From: Thermohalobaculum sp039816045
Lineage (GTDB): Bacteria > Pseudomonadota > Alphaproteobacteria > Rhodobacterales > Rhodobacteraceae
NCBI GenBank assembly: GCA_039816045.1
Contig: JBCBYB010000012.1
Span: 58,262-122,261 of the forward strand
Length of the DNA: 64,000 bases
Reading direction: 5' to 3'
Each line of letters starts with the position of its first letter. Within the stretch, counting starts at the first letter, position 1. Shown piece after piece: positions 59,344-64,000 of this stretch. A model generated the notes under the pieces. That model was not told where the DNA came from. It saw nothing but the letters and a program-made list of their open reading frames with translations, and made no database searches. The translations under genes were made by a program, and so were the position numbers.

Positions 59344-60537
59344 ATGCGCACTGGTCTCTCTCACCTATTCGTCCCAGGTCCCACGAACGTACCAGAGCCA
59401 GTGCGTCAGGCCATGAACCTGCCCATGCAGTACATGCGCGCGCCGGATTTCGGCGACCTGACGCTTCCGCTGTTCGACGACTTGAAGAAGGTGCTGAAGA
59501 CCACAGACGGCACGGTGATGATGTTCCCCGGCAGCGGAACGGCCGCCTGGGAAGCGGCGATCTCGAACACGCTGAACCCCGGAGACCGCGTGCTGATGAG
59601 CCGCTTCGGCCAATTCAGCCACCTGTGGGTCGACATGGCAAAGCGTCTGGGCCTCGAGGTCGAGCTGATCGACGTGGCCTGGGGTGCGGGCACGCCGGTG
59701 GAGGAATATGGCCGCCGGCTGGGCCGAGACGTCAACTCGGACATCAAAGCCGTGTTTGTCACCCACAACGAGACCGCCACGGGGGTCACTTCGGACGTCG
59801 CTGGCGTGCGCCGGGTGTTGGACGAGAACTTTCACGATGCGCTGCTGTTTGTCGACGGTGTCAGCTCGGTCGCATCGATCGACTTCCGCATGGATGAGTG
59901 GCGCGTCGACCTGGCCGTGACCGGCAGCCAGAAGGGCCTGATGCTGCCCGCGGGTCTCGGCATCCTCGGCGTCTCGCAAAAGGCATTGCAGGCAGCGAAG
60001 GACGCCAAGATGAATCGCTGCTACTTCAGCTTCGACGATATGCTGAAGATGAACGCGGACGGCTACTTCCCCTACACGCCCCCGACACAGTTGTTCCACG
60101 GTCTGCGCCAGTCGCTGGACCGGCTGTTCGCCGAAGGGATGGAGAACGTCTTCGCGCGGCACAACCGCCTGGCCGAGGGCGTGCGCCGCGGGGTCGCCGC
60201 CTGGGGGTTGGAGCTGGTGGCCGAGCATCCGACGTGGCACTCGGACACCGTTTCGGCCATCCGCACGCCTGCGGGCGTCGATGCCCGCGATGTGATCCGC
60301 ATCGGCTATGAGAAGTACAACATCTCCTTCGGCTCGGGCCTCTCGAAGCTGGCGGGCAAGGTCTTCCGCATCGGCCACCTTGGCGATCTGAACGAGGGCA
60401 TGTGCCTGACCGCGCTATCGCTCGCCGAGCTTTCGCTGCGGGAGGCCGGTGCATCGTTGGAGTTTGGCTCCGGCGTCGGTGCGGCCCAGGAATGGTTCGC
60501 GGCGGACGCCCCCGCAATGTCCCTGGCAGCCGAGTAA
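59344..60537 (+). CDS. sgaA: Serine--glyoxylate aminotransferase
   Basis: Class V PLP aminotransferase of 397 residues. It moves the amino group of serine to glyoxylate, giving hydroxypyruvate and glycine, a core step of the serine cycle. It has LFVPGPTNVPEPVRQAM, MFPGSGTAAWEAA, THNETATGV, LFVDGVSSVASIDF, and the PLP-lysine site VTGSQKGLMLPAG. Close relatives (BhcA) use aspartate, but no beta-hydroxyaspartate genes (bhcB-D) are adjacent; the mcl-mtkAB neighbours favour serine. CCAGGAGGAAGCA precedes the ATG. Confidence 0.93.
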   Translation: MRTGLSHLFVPGPTNVPEPVRQAMNLPMQYMRAPDFGDLTLPLFDDLKKVLKTTDGTVMMFPGSGTAAWEAAISNTLNPGDRVLMSRFGQFSHLWVDMAKRLGLEVELIDVAWGAGTPVEEYGRRLGRDVNSDIKAVFVTHNETATGVTSDVAGVRRVLDENFHDALLFVDGVSSVASIDFRMDEWRVDLAVTGSQKGLMLPAGLGILGVSQKALQAAKDAKMNRCYFSFDDMLKMNADGYFPYTPPTQLFHGLRQSLDRLFAEGMENVFARHNRLAEGVRRGVAAWGLELVAEHPTWHSDTVSAIRTPAGVDARDVIRIGYEKYNISFGSGLSKLAGKVFRIGHLGDLNEGMCLTALSLAELSLREAGASLEFGSGVGAAQEWFAADAPAMSLAAE

Positions 60538-60548
60538 AGGAGGAAAGT

Positions 60549-61490
60549 ATGAGCCATACGCTTCATCCCCTGCGTCGCCAGCGCCTGCAGCGCTCGGAAC
60601 TGGCGGTGCCTGCCTCGAACCCGACGATGATCGACAAGGCCGCGGACAGCGGTGCCGACTACATCTTCCTCGACCTCGAAGATGCGGTGGCGCCACCCGA
60701 GAAGGAACAGGCCCGCAAAAACTGTGTCCAGGCGCTGAACGACATCGACTGGGCGGCCAAGGGCAAAACCGTCGCGGTCCGGATCAACGGGCTCGACACC
60801 CATTACATGTATCGCGACGTGGTCGATGTGATGGAGCAGGCAGGGTCGCGCGTCCACACGCTTCTCGTGCCCAAAGTCGGCGTGCCCGCGGATCTCTACA
60901 TGGTCGAGGCCATGGTCAACCAGATCGAACAGGGCGAGGGGTTTGAGACCCGCGTCGGGCTCGAGGCCTTGATCGAAACCGCGCTCGGAATGGCGAATGT
61001 CGAGGCCATCGCACAGTTCGGTGGACGGCTGGAGGCGATGCACTTCGGCGTCGCGGACTATGCCGCATCCATGCGTGCGCGGACTGTGAACATCGGCGGG
61101 TTGAACCCCGACTACCCGGGTGACCAATGGCATTCGGGGATCAGCCGGATGGTCGTGGCCTGCCGAGCCTATGGGCTGCGGGCGATCGACGGGCCCTTCG
61201 GCGATTTCTCGGACCCCGAGGGTTACAAGGACGGTGCCCGCCGGGCGGCCGCCCTCGGCTGCGAGGGCAAGTGGGCGATCCACCCCAGCCAGGTCGCGCT
61301 CGCCAACGAGGTCTTCTCGCCGCCTGACGCCGAAGTCACCCGGGCCCGGCGCATTGTCGAGGAACTGCGCAAGGCCGAGGCCGAGGGCAAGGGCGCGGCG
61401 TCGCTCGACGGAAAGATGATCGACGCGGCCTCCGAGCGGATGGCGATGAACGTGATCGATGTGGCCGACGCCATCGCGGCACGGGCCTGA
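60549..61490 (+). CDS. mcl: L-malyl-CoA lyase (HpcH/HpaI-type CoA ester lyase)
   Basis: Cleaves malyl-CoA to acetyl-CoA and glyoxylate; also able to handle beta-methylmalyl-CoA in some Rhodobacteraceae. The 313-residue TIM-barrel protein shows YIFLDLEDAVAPPEK, VRINGLDT with the substrate Arg, ALIETALGM with the metal Glu, MHFGVADYAASM with the metal Asp, and GKWAIHPSQ. AGGAGGAAAGT precedes ATG 60549, 11 bp after the sgaA stop. Operon context argues for the serine-cycle activity. Confidence 0.93.
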   Translation: MSHTLHPLRRQRLQRSELAVPASNPTMIDKAADSGADYIFLDLEDAVAPPEKEQARKNCVQALNDIDWAAKGKTVAVRINGLDTHYMYRDVVDVMEQAGSRVHTLLVPKVGVPADLYMVEAMVNQIEQGEGFETRVGLEALIETALGMANVEAIAQFGGRLEAMHFGVADYAASMRARTVNIGGLNPDYPGDQWHSGISRMVVACRAYGLRAIDGPFGDFSDPEGYKDGARRAAALGCEGKWAIHPSQVALANEVFSPPDAEVTRARRIVEELRKAEAEGKGAASLDGKMIDAASERMAMNVIDVADAIAARA

Positions 61491-61503
61491 TAGGGAGGAC
61501 AGA

Positions 61504-62679
61504 ATGGACATCCACGAGTATCAGGCGAAGAGCATCTTGGCCGATTTCGGAGTGCCGGTTCCGCGCGGCGGGCTGGCCTATTCTCCGGAGCAGGCGGGCT
61601 ACCGCGCCCGCGAACTGGGGGGCGACAGCTGGGTCGTCAAGGCCCAGATCCACTCCGGTGGACGCGGCGAGGCCGGCGGCGTCAAGCTCTGTCGCAGCGA
61701 AGAAGAGGTTCGGGATTTCGCCGCCACCCTGTTCGGCAAGCAGCTGGTCACCAAACAAACCGGCGAAGGCGGCAAAGGCGTCTATCGTGTGTGGGTCGAA
61801 GAAGCTTCCGACATTGCGCAGGAGCTTTATCTCGGATTCGTGCTCGACCGGAAAACCGAGCGGATCATGATCGTCGCTTCCGCCCATGGCGGGATGGAGA
61901 TCGAGGATCTGGCCGAGGAAGACCCCGATAGCCTTCGCCGCATGGTGGTCGATCCCGCCGTGGGTCTGGCCGAGTTTCAGGCGCGTGAGCTGGCCTTCGC
62001 CCTCGGGCTGGACGGCAAGCAGATCGCACAAATGGTGTCTATCCTGCGTGCCTGCTACCGCGCCTATCGCGATCACGATGCCATGATGGTTGAGATCAAC
62101 CCACTGGTGATTACGGGCACTGGCGATCTGGTGGCATTGGACGCGAAGATGTCGTTCGACACCAACGCACTCTATCGCCGCCCCCAGATCATCGAGCTGC
62201 GCGACCGGTCTCAGGAGGATCCGCGGGAGTCGACCGCGGCAGACACTGGCCTGGCCTATGTTGGCCTCGACGGCGATATCGGCTGCATAATCAACGGCGC
62301 CGGGCTCGCCATGGCGACAATGGACATGATCAAGCTGGCGGGCGGGGAGCCGGCCAACTTCCTGGATATCGGCGGCGGCGCCTCGCCTGAACGGGTCTGC
62401 ACCGCGTTCCGCACGGTGCTCTCGGACAAGAACGTCGGGGTGATCCTGGTGAACATCTTCGCGGGCATCAACCGCTGCGACTGGATCGCGGAGGGCGTCG
62501 TGCAGGCCTACAAGACCGAGAAGTTGACGCTGCCTGTGGTGGTGCGCCTCTCCGGCACGAATGTCGAGGAAGGCCGCAAGATCATCGCCCAGTCGGGACT
62601 GCCGCTGATCACCGCCGACACCCTGGAAGATGCTGCCAACAAGGCCGTCGCCGCCCTCCCGCAACGCGCTGCCGCCTGA
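61504..62679 (+). CDS. mtkA: Malate--CoA ligase, beta subunit
   Basis: ATP-grasp subunit of malate thiokinase, paralogous to SucC, making malyl-CoA from malate, CoA and ATP. The 391-residue protein starts MDIHEYQAKSILADFGVPVP and has WVVKAQIHSGGRGEAGGVKL, EINPLVITGTG, INGAGLAMATMDMIKLAGG, NFLDIGGGASPERV and VNIFAGINRCDWIAEGVV. The MtkA rather than SucC assignment rests on resemblance to Methylobacterium MtkA and on linkage to mcl and sgaA. GGGAGGACAGA precedes the ATG. Confidence 0.93.
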   Translation: MDIHEYQAKSILADFGVPVPRGGLAYSPEQAGYRARELGGDSWVVKAQIHSGGRGEAGGVKLCRSEEEVRDFAATLFGKQLVTKQTGEGGKGVYRVWVEEASDIAQELYLGFVLDRKTERIMIVASAHGGMEIEDLAEEDPDSLRRMVVDPAVGLAEFQARELAFALGLDGKQIAQMVSILRACYRAYRDHDAMMVEINPLVITGTGDLVALDAKMSFDTNALYRRPQIIELRDRSQEDPRESTAADTGLAYVGLDGDIGCIINGAGLAMATMDMIKLAGGEPANFLDIGGGASPERVCTAFRTVLSDKNVGVILVNIFAGINRCDWIAEGVVQAYKTEKLTLPVVVRLSGTNVEEGRKIIAQSGLPLITADTLEDAANKAVAALPQRAAA

Positions 62680-62690
62680 GGAGATCCCCA

Positions 62691-63587
62691 ATGGCCATCA
62701 TCATCGACGAGAAGACCCCCGTCATCGTCCAGGGCATGTCCGGGCGCATCGGACAGTTCCACGCGATGGAAATGATTGAGGAAGGCACGAACGTCGTCGC
62801 AGGCGTGACGCCCGGCAAGGGCGGGACCACGGTTCTGAACCGCCCCGTCTTCAACACCGTGCGCGAGGCGGTCGACAAGACCGGCGCCGAGGCATCCTTG
62901 GTCTTCGTCCCGCCCCCCTTTGCGGCGGATGCAATCATGGAAGCGGCGGATGCGGGCATACGAACCGCGGTCTGTGTGACCGACGGCATCCCGGCGCAGG
63001 ACATGATGCGGGTAAAGCGCTTTCTGCGTCGCTATCCGGCGGCGCGTAAGCCGCGGCTGATCGGGCCGAACTGCGCGGGTGTGATCTCACCGGGCAAGGG
63101 CTTCATGGGGATCATGCCGCCGCACATCTACATGCCGGGCCGCGTCGGGATCGTCGGGCGCTCAGGGACCCTCGGCTATGAGGCGGCCAGCCAGATGAAA
63201 GCATTGGGCATCGGGGTCTCGACCTCCGTCGGTATTGGCGGCGATCCCATCAACGGGTCGTCCTTCAAGGATATTCTCGAGCTCTTCGAGGCCGATCCCG
63301 AGACCGATGCGGTGATGATGATCGGCGAGATCGGCGGCCCTCAGGAGGCAGAGGCCGCGGCCTATGCGCGCGATAAGATGACCAAGCCGGTTGCAGCCTA
63401 TGTCGCCGGTCTGTCCGCGCCCAAAGGCCGCCAGATGGGTCACGCTGGGGCCATCATTTCAGCCTTCGGCGAAAGTGCGCAGGAGAAGGTTGAGATCCTG
63501 AGCCAAGCCGGGATTGTCGTGGCGCCGACGCCGTCTGCAATGGGCGAGACAGTGGCTCAGATTTTGGGCCAGCGCGCGGCGGCATGA
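62691..63587 (+). CDS. mtkB: Malate--CoA ligase, alpha subunit
   Basis: CoA-binding, phospho-histidine subunit of malate thiokinase, 298 residues. It has VIVQGMSGRIGQFHAMEMIE, GVTPGKGG, FVPPPFAADAIMEA, IGPNCAGVISPGK, GRSGTLGYEAASQM, and the active-site His in GRQMGHAGAIISAFGE. It follows mtkA by 11 bp and GAGGAGATCCCC precedes the ATG. Downstream serine-cycle partners such as ppc or hpr, often next in such clusters, are not seen in the remaining 413 bp. Confidence 0.94.
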   Translation: MAIIIDEKTPVIVQGMSGRIGQFHAMEMIEEGTNVVAGVTPGKGGTTVLNRPVFNTVREAVDKTGAEASLVFVPPPFAADAIMEAADAGIRTAVCVTDGIPAQDMMRVKRFLRRYPAARKPRLIGPNCAGVISPGKGFMGIMPPHIYMPGRVGIVGRSGTLGYEAASQMKALGIGVSTSVGIGGDPINGSSFKDILELFEADPETDAVMMIGEIGGPQEAEAAAYARDKMTKPVAAYVAGLSAPKGRQMGHAGAIISAFGESAQEKVEILSQAGIVVAPTPSAMGETVAQILGQRAAA

Positions 63588-64000
63588 TCGGACAGGCGTT
63601 GGGACAGTGTTCGGCTCCTCTCCCTGCGCGCTGATCATCGAACGGACCCGCGAGCGAGAAGATGGAGATGCCGAACGGTGCCTGAGTGCGCTGGCTGCGA
63701 GTCGAATATGCGGATCATCTCCATCTCGGCCGTCTCGGTCGGGATGGACGGAAAAACCGTGACCATGCGCGGGCCGTTTGGTGACGAGAGACCTTGGCCA
63801 GGCCGCTGAGCGCGGGGGCTGTTCTGGAATGCCCGCGAAACTCGCGCTAAACCGCGGAGACCAACTACGCTTGTCTTATGGTTCTCACGGCTGGTCCGGT
63901 GAGGATTGGCCGTCGCCGTGGAGTGGCCGCTCGCCGGCGACGGCGGGGGTCGGATCGCGAAAACGCGGGCCTTGAGGGCCGGGCTAGAGTGAGATCGCCC
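63588..64000. other. Right-end region without a supported gene
   Basis: These 413 bp after mtkB show only short frames in all readings with no family resemblance and no good ribosome-binding site. A GC-rich inverted pair (CCGTCGCC about 63911 with GGCGACGG about 63936) is present without a T-run. The next gene of the cluster may start beyond the window. Confidence 0.4.

Noticed and set aside
57260..59416. Open frame of 718 codons on the plus strand across the regulator
   Set aside because: Most of it is the complement of the RamB/PccR-type gene. Only its first part carries real signal, a frameshifted IstB piece, which is annotated as a remnant.
59344..60537. Assignment of the class V aminotransferase as BhcA (aspartate-glyoxylate aminotransferase)
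   Set aside because: The beta-hydroxyaspartate genes bhcB, bhcC and bhcD are not adjacent, while mcl and mtkAB are, so the serine-cycle role is preferred. Sequence alone cannot fully exclude it.
61336..62691. Open frame of 451 codons antisense to mtkA
   Set aside because: Complement of mtkA with no homology marks; the serine-cycle operon order on the plus strand is consistent.

Overview
The window reads as one stretch of a high-GC alphaproteobacterial chromosome, most likely a member of the Rhodobacteraceae (Roseobacter-type). The evidence is the CtrA/SciP pair, a Rhodobacterales-type helix-hairpin-helix protein with a NuoE-like tail, the mlaD/NDUFA12/DUF2155/aat/accBC neighbourhood, an Entner-Doudoroff edd-eda operon, a Flp-pilin-like peptide with the DGAVT-DWV signature, and a serine-cycle cluster at the right end. 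No rRNA, tRNA or CRISPR array was recognised.

Layout. 0-13 kb is housekeeping: the 3' part of rne (cut by the window edge), an aminotransferase, a periplasmic M48 protease with a DsbA-like oxidoreductase, accBC behind a well-formed promoter and hairpin, aat, a minus-strand envelope/respiratory group (NDUFA12-like, mlaD, methyltransferase, DUF2155), a FadL-type porin and tgt. 13-16.4 kb holds sufT-sufA-tfoX-like and tpiA, separated by an AT-rich insert with a frameshifted RTX gene between two diverged direct repeats. 16.4-31 kb holds gluQ, a large AsmA-type protein, bcp followed by a split DUF455 ferritin-like gene, an M23 peptidase-bactofilin pair, the sciP-ctrA cell-cycle module, mnmA, a dipeptidase-asparaginase pair and a pilin-like peptide.

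30.6-39.5 kb carries edd-eda, an AraC regulator, a large LamG/CBM6/Ig-like secreted-type protein, a PPOX flavoprotein and an acyl-CoA ligase. 39.7-52.2 kb is the most distinctive block: two CocE/NonD acyl-hydrolases, a HTH-cupin regulator, a complete five-gene peptide-type ABC importer, an alpha/beta hydrolase and an MlrC-type M81 metallopeptidase. Most junctions are 4-bp overlaps, so it looks like one uptake-and-hydrolysis unit for an unidentified acylated or peptide-like compound.

52-55.8 kb holds a LysR regulator, a DUF1127-like peptide and a large MscS channel. 55.8-57.8 kb is a decayed mobile-element region: an IS3 orfB remnant lacking a catalytic Asp, fused to IS21 istA/istB remnants. 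57.8-63.6 kb is a RamB/PccR-type short-chain acyl-CoA regulator facing an sga-mcl-mtkA-mtkB operon across a strongly patterned intergenic region. Together the enzymes activate malate to malyl-CoA, cleave it to acetyl-CoA and glyoxylate, and transaminate glyoxylate with serine. The last 413 bp show no gene I can support.
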